64,000 nucleotides of DNA from Streptomyces sp. NBC_00223 (lineage in GTDB: Bacteria; Actinomycetota; Actinomycetes; Streptomycetales; Streptomycetaceae). The position numbers were made by a program, and so were the translations under genes. Of this stretch, positions 11,694-19,654 are shown in pieces. Below the pieces are notes generated by a model. The model was not told the DNA's origin, made no database searches, and was given only the letters and a program-made list of their open reading frames with translations. The DNA lies in NCBI RefSeq assembly GCF_036199905.1, contig NZ_CP108109.1:6886501-6950500 (forward strand), given 5' to 3'. Each line of letters starts with the position of its first letter. Within the stretch, counting starts at the first letter, position 1.

Positions 11694-12350
11694 ATGAGCG
11701 CCACAGCCCAGTACGCCATTGGCACCGAAGTCCGCTGCGAGGACGGCGACTGCGGCCGGCTGGACCGGGTGGTGGTCGATCCGGTGAAGTCCACGCTCAC
11801 CCACCTGGTGGTCCAACCTCCCACGGGGGCCAAGCGGTTGGTCCCCGTCGAACTCGCCTCGGAGCGGGACGACGGGATCGCGCTGAGTTGCGACGTGGAG
11901 GCGTTCGTCTCGCTGGAGACCGCGGAGGAGACGGAGTTCCTGCCCGGCAGCGGCGACCAACTCGGCTACCGGCCCGACGAGTTGTTCGTCTGGCCGTTCT
12001 TCGCGCCCAACGCCGGTGTGCTCGGCATGGGCGCGCCGGTGATCGTGGCGCCCGGGTACGAGGACCGGCCGACGACGATCCACGAGCGGGTGCCGGCCGG
12101 TGAGGTGCAGATCCGCAGGGGCGAGCGGGTCGAGGCGTCCGACGGCGAGATCGGCCGGGTGCACGGCCTGGTCGTGGACGAACGGGACCACAGCGTGACG
12201 CATGTGCTGCTCAGCGAGGGCCACTTGTGGGGACGCAAGACCGTCGCCATCCCGATGAGCGAGGTGACGCGGGTCGGCGAGGCGGTGCGGGTGCGCCTGA
12301 CCAAGGCGCAGCTGAACGAGCTGCCCGACGCGGGGGTCGGCGAGGGCTGA
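11694..12350 (+). CDS. PRC-barrel domain protein
   Basis: A 218-aa soluble protein with two PRC-barrel-like halves: residues about 8-65 (IGTEVRCEDGDCGRLDRVVV) and about 140-205 (RGERVEASDGEIGRVHGLVV followed by HLWGRKTVAIPMSEV). PRC barrels are small beta domains used in RNA maturation, photosynthetic and regulatory proteins; these stand-alone actinomycete versions have no assigned function. The start is set by GGGGAG eight bases before the ATG at 11694. It follows the dehydrogenase by 94 bases on the same strand and may be co-transcribed. Confidence 0.85.
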   Translation: MSATAQYAIGTEVRCEDGDCGRLDRVVVDPVKSTLTHLVVQPPTGAKRLVPVELASERDDGIALSCDVEAFVSLETAEETEFLPGSGDQLGYRPDELFVWPFFAPNAGVLGMGAPVIVAPGYEDRPTTIHERVPAGEVQIRRGERVEASDGEIGRVHGLVVDERDHSVTHVLLSEGHLWGRKTVAIPMSEVTRVGEAVRVRLTKAQLNELPDAGVGEG

Positions 12351-12499
12351 GTGCCGCCGGACGCTCTTGGGCTTGCGGCCGCCCCCTACGCGGGTTCCGG
12401 CGTGCCGTCGCCGAAGGGGGCCGGGCCGCTGCCGGTGACCGGAATGACACCCGTGCCGACGGTGACCTCCGGCAGGTGCAGGGCGTCGGTCCGGTGCCG

Positions 12500-12752
12500 C
12501 TACCAGGGCGCCTTGACCACGTACCCGAGGGCCACGAGGCCGGCCCCCACGGCGAGCAGGGAGGGGGGAGCCGAAGGGCCAACTGAGCACGATCAGCGCG
12601 GCGCCCGCACCCCACAGCCTGGGCCGCCGCACGCCCCGCCCCAGCCACCGCCCCGGAAGCCGCCCGAGCAACAGTGCATGAAGCGCGACGCTCGCCCCAC
12701 CCACGCCGACCACCACCAGCCCGACGCCCGCCGCGATCACCACCGCCCCCAC
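12500..12752 (-). pseudogene. Small two- or three-segment membrane protein, frameshifted
   Basis: On the minus strand a hydrophobic protein starts near GTG 12752 (VGAVVIAAGVGLVVVGVGG, then LLLGRLPGRW, then a second segment AALIVLSWPFGS). The frame is then lost, while a neighbouring frame continues with a typical membrane-protein ending, LLAVGAGLVALGYVVKAPW followed by TAG at 12500-12502. The junction is a run of six G (plus strand, about 12573-12578); removing one base restores a continuous reading frame. So this is either a sequencing/assembly indel or a real disrupting mutation. The function of the family is unknown. Confidence 0.55.
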
Positions 12753-12863
12753 CGCCCCCTGCCCCCTCGCCTGCCGACACCCGCCCAGGCACCTCCGTGT
12801 GCGAGCCTGGCACAACGCGGCTACGTATACGGCATGCCACCGCGTGATCACCAGGGAGGTCTC

Positions 12864-13415
12864 ATGACATGGGCGTGGCGGGTCGCCGAGACCGAGTTGG
12901 CCGATGCGCTGCCTCGGAGGTGGGCCCACTCGCAAGGCGTGGCCACGCGGGCGGCTGGGCTGACGCAGATCATGGGTCCCCGCACCGAACTGCTCACGTC
13001 GGCAGCCGTTCTGCACGACGTCGGTTACGCGCCTCGGCTGGCCCTCACCGGGTTCCACCCGTTGGACGGCGCCCGATTTCTGCGTGACGAACACGGTGCT
13101 GATGAGCGCGTGACGCGGCTGGTGGCCAATCACACGTTCGCGCTGTTGGAGGCGGAGGAGCGGGGACTGAGGCCGGTGCTGGAGGCGGAGTTCCCGCTGC
13201 TGGAGGACCGGTCGCTGGTGGACGCGCTGGTGTACTGCGACATGACGACGACGCCGTCCGGCGAGCCCACGAGCGCGCGGGAGCGGGTGGCGGAGATCGT
13301 CGGTCGATACGAGGCCGGCAGCATTGTGGGCCGTTTCATCCTTCGGGCAGCGCCGGAGATTTTCGCGGCCGTCGGGCGTGTCGAGGCGGCCTTGGCGGCG
13401 GGTCAGCCGAGGTAG
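12864..13415 (+). CDS. HD-domain phosphohydrolase
   Basis: A 183-aa HD-superfamily protein. The first histidine is in WAHSQGVA (H22), the paired HD is in VLHDVGYAP (H51-D52) and a further His is in VANHTFALLE, as expected for a metal-dependent phosphohydrolase acting on nucleotides or phosphate esters. GGGAGG precedes the ATG at 12864. The plus-strand gene runs into the tail of the convergent NUDIX gene (13-base overlap of the two 3' ends). With the NUDIX, HAD, CYTH and kinase genes it forms a patch rich in nucleotide-phosphate chemistry. Confidence 0.87.
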   Translation: MTWAWRVAETELADALPRRWAHSQGVATRAAGLTQIMGPRTELLTSAAVLHDVGYAPRLALTGFHPLDGARFLRDEHGADERVTRLVANHTFALLEAEERGLRPVLEAEFPLLEDRSLVDALVYCDMTTTPSGEPTSARERVAEIVGRYEAGSIVGRFILRAAPEIFAAVGRVEAALAAGQPR

Positions 13416-13870
13416 GGGTAGGTGCCGGCGAGGTAGTCGCCGATTTGTTGGCGCATGCTGGGATGGATGTCGTAACTGTCGAGGTCTGCGGGAGTGATCC
13501 AGCGGACGCCGTCGGCTTCGTCGTTGACGGTGGGTTCGCCGCCGACCGGTCGGCCGATGTACGTGTTCTCGTACTGCTGTCGGATTTCGCCGTCGGTGTA
13601 GGCGACGATGTGATCCGGGTTGGTGTAGATACCGAGGAAGCCGGTGATCTCCGCGGTGATGCCGGTTTCTTCGAGGCACTCGCGGACAGCGCATTGGGCG
13701 GCGGTCTCGCCGATGTCCTGGGCGCCTCCGGGCAGGGCCCACTGGCCGGTGTCGCGGCGCCGCTGGAGCAGGATCGCGCCCGCGGGATCCACGACCAGGA
13801 GGTTGCTGGCGGGGATGAGGGTATTGGCCTTGGGCGCGTCGGGGTCGTGGTAGTACTCAGTCCTGCCCAT
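13403..13870 (-). CDS. NUDIX hydrolase
   Basis: A 155-aa pyrophosphohydrolase. The Nudix box is complete: G49, E55, R63-E64, E67-E68 and G70 in GAQDIGETAAQCAVRECLEE. The N-terminal segment ANTLIPASNLLVVDPAGAIL forms the first strands. ATG 13870 is preceded by GGAGG on the minus strand and overlaps by 14 bases the end of the XRE/DUF5919 gene, so the two are translationally coupled. Substrate is not predictable; NUDIX proteins hydrolyse nucleoside diphosphates linked to another moiety. Confidence 0.92.
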   Translation of the reverse strand: MGRTEYYHDPDAPKANTLIPASNLLVVDPAGAILLQRRRDTGQWALPGGAQDIGETAAQCAVRECLEETGITAEITGFLGIYTNPDHIVAYTDGEIRQQYENTYIGRPVGGEPTVNDEADGVRWITPADLDSYDIHPSMRQQIGDYLAGTYPYLG

Positions 13871-14639
13871 GCGTGTGGATTCCCTCCTGGTCGGGTGTCC
13901 AGGGGCGCGCGCTCGCCCAGACGGCGTCGAAGCTGTGAGCGTAGTCGTCGAACCAACCCCCGTCGCCAGACCACTTGAGGTGAAGGACGGGGTTGGCGCT
14001 GGCGGGCTGACCGTAGACATGCGGGTTGACCAGCAGCGTGTCGTCGTAACGGAAGAGGGAGTTGTAGAGCGTCGTGTCATGAAGGCGGACTTCACAGCCG
14101 GGCACGGCCGGCAGCGCGCGGTAATAGAAGAGCGAGGCTCGGATCTTGGCGGCCAGGGTGTCGCCGATACCTTCCTCGCGGCCCCGGTTGGCGACCGCGT
14201 GGCCGTCGGGCAGGCCGAAGCAGAGCCGTACGCGGACTCCCGCGGCGGCGCGGTCGGCGAGCATCCGGGCGACGTGCGGGTTGCTCTGGGCGAAGAAAGT
14301 TCCGGAGAAGACCAGCACGTCGATCTGTTCGTCGGCCTGTTGGAGCAGGGACAGCCACATATCCCGGGGAACGCTGGCCCGGTTCTGGTAAGTGCCGATC
14401 ATTTCGGTACCTTTGGCGCCCGCTGCCGTTCTGCTGAGGGGCTGAGGCGAGGGCCAGAGGAAGGTCTCCTCGACGCGCAGGTGCTGAGCGACGCGATAGC
14501 GGTGCCGTGGGTGCGGAATACGTCCACCGAGCCACCGGCCGACCGTTTTCGGGTCGACTTCGCAGGCTTCGGCGAGTAACTCCGGTGTGACCCCGCGCTG
14601 GGCGAGTACGGAGTGGAGTCGCTCGTTCACAGAGCACAT
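13857..14639 (-). CDS. XRE-type helix-turn-helix protein with DUF5919 (phospholipase-D-like) C-terminus
   Basis: A 260-aa two-part protein. Residues about 1-60 form a helix-turn-helix (GVTPELLAEACEVDPKTVGR then WLGG). Residues about 90-250 match DUF5919: WLSLLQQADEQIDVLVFSGT, ARMLADRAAAGVRVRLCFG, VRLHDTTLYNSLFRYDD and a late HLK motif resembling one half of a phospholipase-D HKD site. Such proteins often sit next to a NUDIX gene, as here, and may sense a nucleotide or phospho-ligand while regulating the pair (inference). It is divergent from the HAD gene at 14728, leaving an 88-base shared promoter region. Confidence 0.8.
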   Translation of the reverse strand: MCSVNERLHSVLAQRGVTPELLAEACEVDPKTVGRWLGGRIPHPRHRYRVAQHLRVEETFLWPSPQPLSRTAAGAKGTEMIGTYQNRASVPRDMWLSLLQQADEQIDVLVFSGTFFAQSNPHVARMLADRAAAGVRVRLCFGLPDGHAVANRGREEGIGDTLAAKIRASLFYYRALPAVPGCEVRLHDTTLYNSLFRYDDTLLVNPHVYGQPASANPVLHLKWSGDGGWFDDYAHSFDAVWASARPWTPDQEGIHTHGQD

Positions 14640-14727
14640 ACAAGCCGAGAGCGGTACGGGACGGCAAGCCGGTTCGCCTGGCCCACAGCGGAATCGGCCG
14701 TTCCCCCACGGCGCTTACGCTGGCTCT

Positions 14728-15420
14728 ATGGCGCTCATTGTTCTGTGGGACATCGATCACACGCTCATCGACAACGCCGGTGTGAGCAAAGAGATTTACG
14801 CCGCCGCCTTCGAGGCGGTGACCGAAAGGCGTGCAATGTGGGCCGCTGTCACCGAGGGCCGCACGGACCGCCTCATCATGCGCGGCATGTTCCGGCGCAA
14901 CGACGTCGCGGAGCCCGCATGGCCCGAGGTCGAGGCCGCGCTCACCCGGGCGGGGGAGGATCGGCTGGGGGAACTCCGCAGCCGGGGTTCGGTGCTGCCC
15001 GGCGTAGCGGAAATCCTCAAGGCCGTTGCCACACAGCCCGGTTGGGTGTCGTCGGTGCTGACAGGCAACATCGCCGCCAACGCCCGGGTGAAGCTCTCGG
15101 CCTTCGGCCTGGACCCCCTGCTGGACCTGGCCGTAGGAGCGTACGGAGCCGACGCCGAGGAGCGTCCGCACCTGGTGGACGTGGCCCGCAGCCGAGTCCG
15201 GCTCCAGCGAGGTCTTCCGGCCGACACCCCGGTCGTCCTGATTGGCGACACCCCAAGGGACGTCGAAGCCGCTCAGGTGTCGGGCGCGCGCGTCATCGCC
15301 GTGGCCACCGGCGTCGACAGCCCGTCCGCCCTCGCCACGGCCGGCGCGTCCGTCGTCCTGCCGGACCTGACGAGGACCGAGCACGTCCTGCGCCTGTTGG
15401 GAGACATGGAGCGGGACTGA
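14728..15420 (+). CDS. HAD-family hydrolase
   Basis: A 230-aa haloacid-dehalogenase-type phosphatase. Motif I is WDIDHTL with nucleophile D8 and acid/base D10; motif II is SVLTGN; motif IV is LIGDTPRDVEAAQ. The cap is the helical PGP-like type. The ATG at 14728 is the first that keeps motif I at the N-terminus; the open frame before it lies in the divergent promoter. It is followed by the radical SAM gene after 108 bases on the same strand. Likely a small phosphomonoesterase; substrate unknown. Confidence 0.9.
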   Translation: MALIVLWDIDHTLIDNAGVSKEIYAAAFEAVTERRAMWAAVTEGRTDRLIMRGMFRRNDVAEPAWPEVEAALTRAGEDRLGELRSRGSVLPGVAEILKAVATQPGWVSSVLTGNIAANARVKLSAFGLDPLLDLAVGAYGADAEERPHLVDVARSRVRLQRGLPADTPVVLIGDTPRDVEAAQVSGARVIAVATGVDSPSALATAGASVVLPDLTRTEHVLRLLGDMERD

Positions 15421-15528
15421 AAACGTCCCGGGACGTCCTCGGACCGTCCCTCAACGCGGTGACGCGGTCCCGTACCGTCCAGCCATCGTCAGGGCCCGAA
15501 CCAGGGAACACGCCCAGGAGGACCCGAC

Positions 15529-16431
15529 GTGATCACGGAAATCACCGGTATCCGGACAATCCGGATGCTGTACCTGCAGCTGCTCTACCGCTGCAACTTC
15601 GCCTGCCGGCACTGCTTCCACGGCGAACGACTCCAGTACGCCGACGCCTTCACCCTCGAAGAGGCCATCGCTCTGATGAGGCTGATGCACAAGGAGTACG
15701 GCACGGAAGCGGTCAACCTTCTCGGCGGCGAGCCGTTCGTCCACAAGGACCTTGCCGAAGTGGTCCGTTACGCCAAGCAGGAGCTGGGCCTGCACGTGGA
15801 GATCTGCACCAACGGCTACCGCATCGAACGCCGCCTCACCGAGATCGCCGCGCATCTGGACCTGCTGCGGATCTCGCTGGAAGGCAACGGAGCGACCAAC
15901 GACGCCATCCGCAAGATCGGCAGCTACCAGGCCGCTCTGTCTGCCCTGGCGCACGCCCGTGACCTCGGCATCCCCACCGGCGCGACGATGACGGTCAACG
16001 CCCGCAACATCGAAGACGTTCTGCCGCTGGCGCGAACCCTCCAGGAATACGGCGCACGGCAGTTGAAGCTCCACTGCATGCGTCCGGTCGGCAACGCGGC
16101 CCACCACCCCGAGCTGTTCGTCACCGACCGGACTTCGTACGGCCGCCTGCGTGACCAGCTCCGGACGGCAAAGCTGACCATCGAGGTCATCGTGGACGAG
16201 GATCTCTCGGAGGAAGGCGCCCCGGACACCTGTGAGCCCGAAGGCCGGTCTCAGGCGATCCCGAGGATCGAAGCGGACCCCCGCGGCGCGCTGTCCATGT
16301 CGTGCAAGGCTGTGGGACGAGACGCTCACGCCTTCTGGTACGACAAGCGGACCGGCCATATCATCCACCGGCCCTCCGCCACCGATGAGATCGCCCTCGC
16401 CGTGCCCGGCGTGGTCTACTCCCGTGCCTGA
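15529..16431 (+). CDS. Radical SAM protein
   Basis: A 300-aa radical S-adenosylmethionine enzyme. The 4Fe-4S binding motif is C22-x3-C26-x2-C29 (CNFACRHC), followed by the GGEP motif (LLGGEPFVHKDL), CTNGYRIE and RISLEGNG, which match the MoaA/PqqE-like branch. Two further Cys (DTCEPEG, MSCKAVG) lie near the C-terminus, too few for a full SPASM domain. AGGAGG precedes the GTG start. Its stop lies inside the start of the P-loop gene, so the two are coupled. No precursor peptide is evident nearby, so the substrate may be a small molecule or nucleotide. Confidence 0.93.
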   Translation: MITEITGIRTIRMLYLQLLYRCNFACRHCFHGERLQYADAFTLEEAIALMRLMHKEYGTEAVNLLGGEPFVHKDLAEVVRYAKQELGLHVEICTNGYRIERRLTEIAAHLDLLRISLEGNGATNDAIRKIGSYQAALSALAHARDLGIPTGATMTVNARNIEDVLPLARTLQEYGARQLKLHCMRPVGNAAHHPELFVTDRTSYGRLRDQLRTAKLTIEVIVDEDLSEEGAPDTCEPEGRSQAIPRIEADPRGALSMSCKAVGRDAHAFWYDKRTGHIIHRPSATDEIALAVPGVVYSRA

Positions 16432-17008
16432 ACAGCCGCTGTTCGAGAGCTTGGAAGGGTTACGCGGCACCGGGAAGTCGACAGTCGCGCCGCTGCTGGC
16501 GGTGGCCCGCGGGGCGGTACTCGTCCCCACGGTGCCGACGATCTACCAGCCGGTGCGTCGGGAAGTCGATGTCCGGGACAACGTGGAGGCGCGTATGGCC
16601 TTCTACCTCTCGGCGCTGTTCACCGCCACCGACGACATCCGTCGGCATCTGTCCGCCGGGACTCCCGTGGTCGTGGACAGCTACTTCGCCCGCTGCCTGG
16701 CCAACCACCGCGCCTTCGGCAGTCGCCTCCGTGTCACGTTGCCGCCCGACCTGCCGCAGCCCGTCACCTACCACCTCGTCTGCGGCCGTGAGGAGCGTCA
16801 ACGCCGGCTCGCCGCTCGTCGTAAGCCGGTCTCGCGCTGGGACGAACTCGCGGAGGACACGTCCGGGCACATCACGAACGAGTATGCACTCTTCCCGATG
16901 TACCGCGTCGACACGACGGAGCGCTCTCCGGAGCAGGTCGTCACCACCATCCTTACCATCGCCCCTTGGGGAGGCCGCCATGAGGCCGCCGAGCCGCCGG
17001 TTGGCTGA
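16424..17008 (+). CDS. P-loop nucleotide kinase-like protein (dTMP-kinase fold)
   Basis: A 194-aa protein resembling thymidylate and deoxynucleoside kinases: Walker A GLRGTGKST at residues 12-20, a VVVDSYFARCLANH segment at the DRY-like position, a lid-like EERQRRLAARRKPVSRWDEL and a C-terminal VDTTERSPEQVV. GTG 16424 is chosen because it overlaps the radical SAM stop by eight bases and places Walker A at the usual distance from the N-terminus. It probably phosphorylates a nucleotide or a product of the radical SAM enzyme. The exact acceptor is unknown. Confidence 0.82.
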   Translation: MPEQPLFESLEGLRGTGKSTVAPLLAVARGAVLVPTVPTIYQPVRREVDVRDNVEARMAFYLSALFTATDDIRRHLSAGTPVVVDSYFARCLANHRAFGSRLRVTLPPDLPQPVTYHLVCGREERQRRLAARRKPVSRWDELAEDTSGHITNEYALFPMYRVDTTERSPEQVVTTILTIAPWGGRHEAAEPPVG

Positions 17009-17107
17009 ACCGCCCGCATCAGCCGACCGCGCGACCGGATCCACTGCATGGACCCGCTCCTTGCGACCCGCCTCGCCAAGTGATCACCGAAAGGCAGAGA
17101 AGCAGTC

Positions 17108-17689
17108 ATGAAGCACGAGTACGAAGCCAAGTTCCTGGCCGTCGATGTGGTCGGCATTCAAGAGAAATTGGTGGCCATGGGTGCGGTCCAAGTATTCCCC
17201 CGAACGCTGCTCACCCGGAAGATTTTCGAGAGCGATGCCCTCGACGGCTCTCAGTGGGTCCGTCTGCGCAGCGAAGGAACGCGCGCCACGCTCACCCTCA
17301 AGCAGGTCACCGACGCCGACTCGATCCACGGCACCACCGAGATCGAGACCGAAGTCGGCGACTTGAACGCCATGGCCGAGATCCTGCGCGGTGTGGGGCT
17401 GCGTGAGATCCGCTACCAGGAGAACTTCCGCGAGGAATGGCAACTGGGCGATGTCGCCTTCGACTTCGACACCTGGCCCGACCTGCCCACCTTCCTGGAA
17501 ATCGAGGGGCCTGACGAGCCCTCGGTCCGCCAGGCGGCCGCCCGACTCGGTCTCGACTACCACGAAGCCCGTTTCGGAAGCGTCGACGTGATCTACAAGA
17601 GCGAGGCCGGCCGAGACATCCTCGCCGAGTCCACCCTCCTCTTCTCCGACACCCACAGCGGACAGTTCTCGGCCGATCTGAAACGGTGA
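17108..17689 (+). CDS. CYTH-domain protein (class IV adenylate cyclase / thiamine triphosphatase family)
   Basis: A 193-aa CYTH tunnel-fold protein. The signature ExExK is at residues 4-8 (EYEAK). The tunnel is lined by charged strands: WVRLRSEG, ATLTLKQV, TEIETEV, RYQENFREEW, DFDTWPDLPTFLEIEG. Members bind triphosphate or polyphosphate through metal ions and act as triphosphatases or adenylate cyclases; which applies here is not readable. It follows the kinase by 99 bases and is probably in the same transcript. It ends the run of nucleotide-related genes. Confidence 0.9.
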   Translation: MKHEYEAKFLAVDVVGIQEKLVAMGAVQVFPRTLLTRKIFESDALDGSQWVRLRSEGTRATLTLKQVTDADSIHGTTEIETEVGDLNAMAEILRGVGLREIRYQENFREEWQLGDVAFDFDTWPDLPTFLEIEGPDEPSVRQAAARLGLDYHEARFGSVDVIYKSEAGRDILAESTLLFSDTHSGQFSADLKR

Positions 17690-17742
17690 TTCCGGCAAGC
17701 GAGAACCTGCCGCCGTCTACCCCTCACGAGAGGCCGGCTGCG

Positions 17743-18079
17743 ATGACGCCTGCCCTTTCGCGTGCCTGCGGATTCCGAGCCGATGCCGGAGGCGCGGACT
17801 CCGCAGCTCAGCGCCGGAACGTCGTCGTGGTCAGTGTCTGGGGTGTACCGCACTCCGAGGACGCGCTAGGTGACCTGGCACTGCTGTCCGGCCGGTTGAT
17901 CATCAATGCGGTCCGGCAGGGCCGGGCCCCGTGAGGGGTGGCCGTCCGGCGGACGGGGGCGCCGATACGGGTCGAGGTGACCGGCATCGATCTGACAAAT
18001 CCGATACGGCTCGACGGTCCACCGGACGAGGAGAGAGTCGGGTCTCCTGGTTGATCGAGCCAGTGCCCGTCGACTGGGC
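17743..18079 (+). pseudogene. Decayed RsbW-like ATP-binding protein
   Basis: Remnant of the anti-sigma-type HATPase family that is abundant in Streptomyces. From ATG 17743 the frame gives LLSGRLIINAVRQGRAP, which mimics the N-box (L-x-x-E-L-x-x-N-A-V-R-H-G) but has lost the Glu and the final His; a TGA follows at 17932. The same frame then continues with IRVEVTGIDLTNPIRL and DEERV, the next expected strands. After a shift of one base near 18044, LLVDRASARRLG follows, resembling the G2-box region. In-frame stop plus frameshift indicate an inactive copy. An intact relative lies at 20277-20897. Confidence 0.55.
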
Positions 18080-18182
18080 CAGCGCGGCGGTCAGCCGGTC
18101 GACTCTTCTGCGGGCGGGGGATGCGTAGCACGGCACCCCCCCTTGCCCCATTTCGGATGTACTTCCCTGAGAAAGAAATGCC

Positions 18183-18860
18183 ATGAGCGCGAAGCAGCAT
18201 GCCCGAAATCGGGCAAGTGAACGCACAGTAGCCCGCAGCAGCTCCCGATCCTCCGCGCAACGGCGGGACGCGGTGCCGTTTGTTGTGCGGTGGAGTGGGG
18301 AGCGGGATGCGCGCATGCCGATGGTGGTGCGGAAGGGCGGGCGGGGGGTCGGGTACGCCGATGAGCGGTCGTTCGACCGGGATGGAGAGGGGGTGTTGTG
18401 GACGCGGACGCCGTCGCAGCCGGGGAAGGGGACCCCGGAGTTCGGGAAGGTGCACACGCTGCGGCAGCGGTTGTGCATGGCCGAGTTGCGGTGCCAGATC
18501 TGCGGCGGACCCGCCGACCGCACCACCGACGGCGTGCTGTGGCTCATTGACGCCGACCCCAGTGAGCTACGGCCCGGGGACGAGCGCACCGCTCACCCGC
18601 CGGTGTGCCGGCCGTGCGCCATCCGTTCCACCACGGCGTGCCCGCATCTGCGGCCTGCGTTCACCACCCTGCGGGTACGGGCGTTCACCCGCTACGGCGT
18701 GACCGGTGCCCTGTACGTACCCGGCCGTCCCGCACCCGTCGCGGTCGACGCCTCGAAGTTCCGCCTTGGCGACCCGTACCTGCCCTGGGTCCGCGCCACG
18801 CAACTCCTCATGACCCTGACCGACTTCACCCCGGTCAACCTGGACGACCCGGCCGCGTAA
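18183..18860 (+). CDS. Hypothetical protein with zinc-finger-like cysteines
   Basis: A 225-aa protein whose family I do not recognise. The N-terminal 45 residues are basic and Ser/Arg-rich; the true start could be the later Met of MPMVVRKGGRG. The centre carries CQICGG, then CRPC and a third Cys in TACPHL, a spacing that could bind zinc. The C-terminus is a mixed alpha/beta region (RAFTRYGVTGALY, LPWVRATQLLMTL). The base composition is like the neighbours. Located beside a decayed RsbW copy in the accessory patch. Confidence 0.65.
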   Translation: MSAKQHARNRASERTVARSSSRSSAQRRDAVPFVVRWSGERDARMPMVVRKGGRGVGYADERSFDRDGEGVLWTRTPSQPGKGTPEFGKVHTLRQRLCMAELRCQICGGPADRTTDGVLWLIDADPSELRPGDERTAHPPVCRPCAIRSTTACPHLRPAFTTLRVRAFTRYGVTGALYVPGRPAPVAVDASKFRLGDPYLPWVRATQLLMTLTDFTPVNLDDPAA

Positions 18861-19003
18861 GAACCAGTCCCGGCCACGACCGCCCACGTCGTTCTCGGCT
18901 CGGCCCCGACTCCCGCACCTCCGTCGCCGTCGTTCCCCCGACCACGACGTGAAGCCCCGCCTCGTCGCCGCGTGGGAGGGCTGGGCGGAGTGGGGGGAGG
19001 GGG

Positions 19004-19525
19004 TCAGGCGGCTGGGGGGTGGTGGGGGACCGTGTGGAGGTGGTGTTCGAAGGTGGAGAAGGGCGGGGTGAAGCGGCCGGGGACGGGGGCGTCCTCGGCG
19101 GGCGAGGTGTCCGGCGGGGCGAAGAGGGGGCGCGTGCCCGTCAGGGAGAGGACGCGTTCCACCGCGGGGCCCGCCGCCGAGACCGTGAGCGCCGCCCCCG
19201 TCCGCCGGGCGAGCGCGCGGGTCCGCAGCAGGACGTTCAGTCCCGCGCAGTCGAAGAAGGCGACCCGCTCCAGATCGAGGTACAGCGCGCCGGGACACCG
19301 TCGGAGCGCGTCGTGGAGCGCGCCCTCCAGCGTCGGCGCGCTCGCGAGGTCGACCTCGCCGACCACGACGGCCCGGGTACGGTCGCCCGCCCGGATCAGC
19401 CGGACGAAGAGCGCGCCGCTGGGGTCGTAGACCACGCTCCCGGGCCGGGCCGACGGCTCCGGGCGACACGACGCGCCGGGGCCGTCGCAGATGCCGCCGC
19501 GGGTGTGGCCGTCCGGTCCGGTCAT
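19004..19525 (-). CDS. STAS-domain protein (anti-sigma-factor antagonist type)
   Basis: A 173-aa protein with a STAS domain at about residues 38-135 (FVRLIRAGDRTRAVVVGEVD, APTLEGALHDAL, YLDLERVAFFDCAGLNVLL). In SpoIIAA and BldG the phosphorylated serine lies in D-S-S/T-G; here the sequence is D-C-A-G, so the usual phosphorylation site is missing. It may act as a constitutive partner-binding protein (inference). The last about 40 residues are Pro/His-rich. It is divergent from a winged-helix gene at 19655. Confidence 0.85.
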   Translation of the reverse strand: MTGPDGHTRGGICDGPGASCRPEPSARPGSVVYDPSGALFVRLIRAGDRTRAVVVGEVDLASAPTLEGALHDALRRCPGALYLDLERVAFFDCAGLNVLLRTRALARRTGAALTVSAAGPAVERVLSLTGTRPLFAPPDTSPAEDAPVPGRFTPPFSTFEHHLHTVPHHPPAA

Positions 19526-19654
19526 GTCGAGGTCCCTCGTGTTCGGAGCGCGCTGACCGTTCCAGACTGGTCGCTACCGCCGTACACGTCAAGGGATACA
19601 TGAATTCTGATTCACCCTTGGTCATTCCTGAACAGCTGACCGTACGATGAGGCC

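Noticed and set aside
15529..16431. Radical SAM protein as a prokaryotic viperin
   Set aside because: Adjacency to a nucleotide kinase is suggestive, but the motifs after the cluster (GGEP, CTNGYRIE, RISLEGNG) fit the MoaA/PqqE-like branch and viperin-specific sequence was not recognised.
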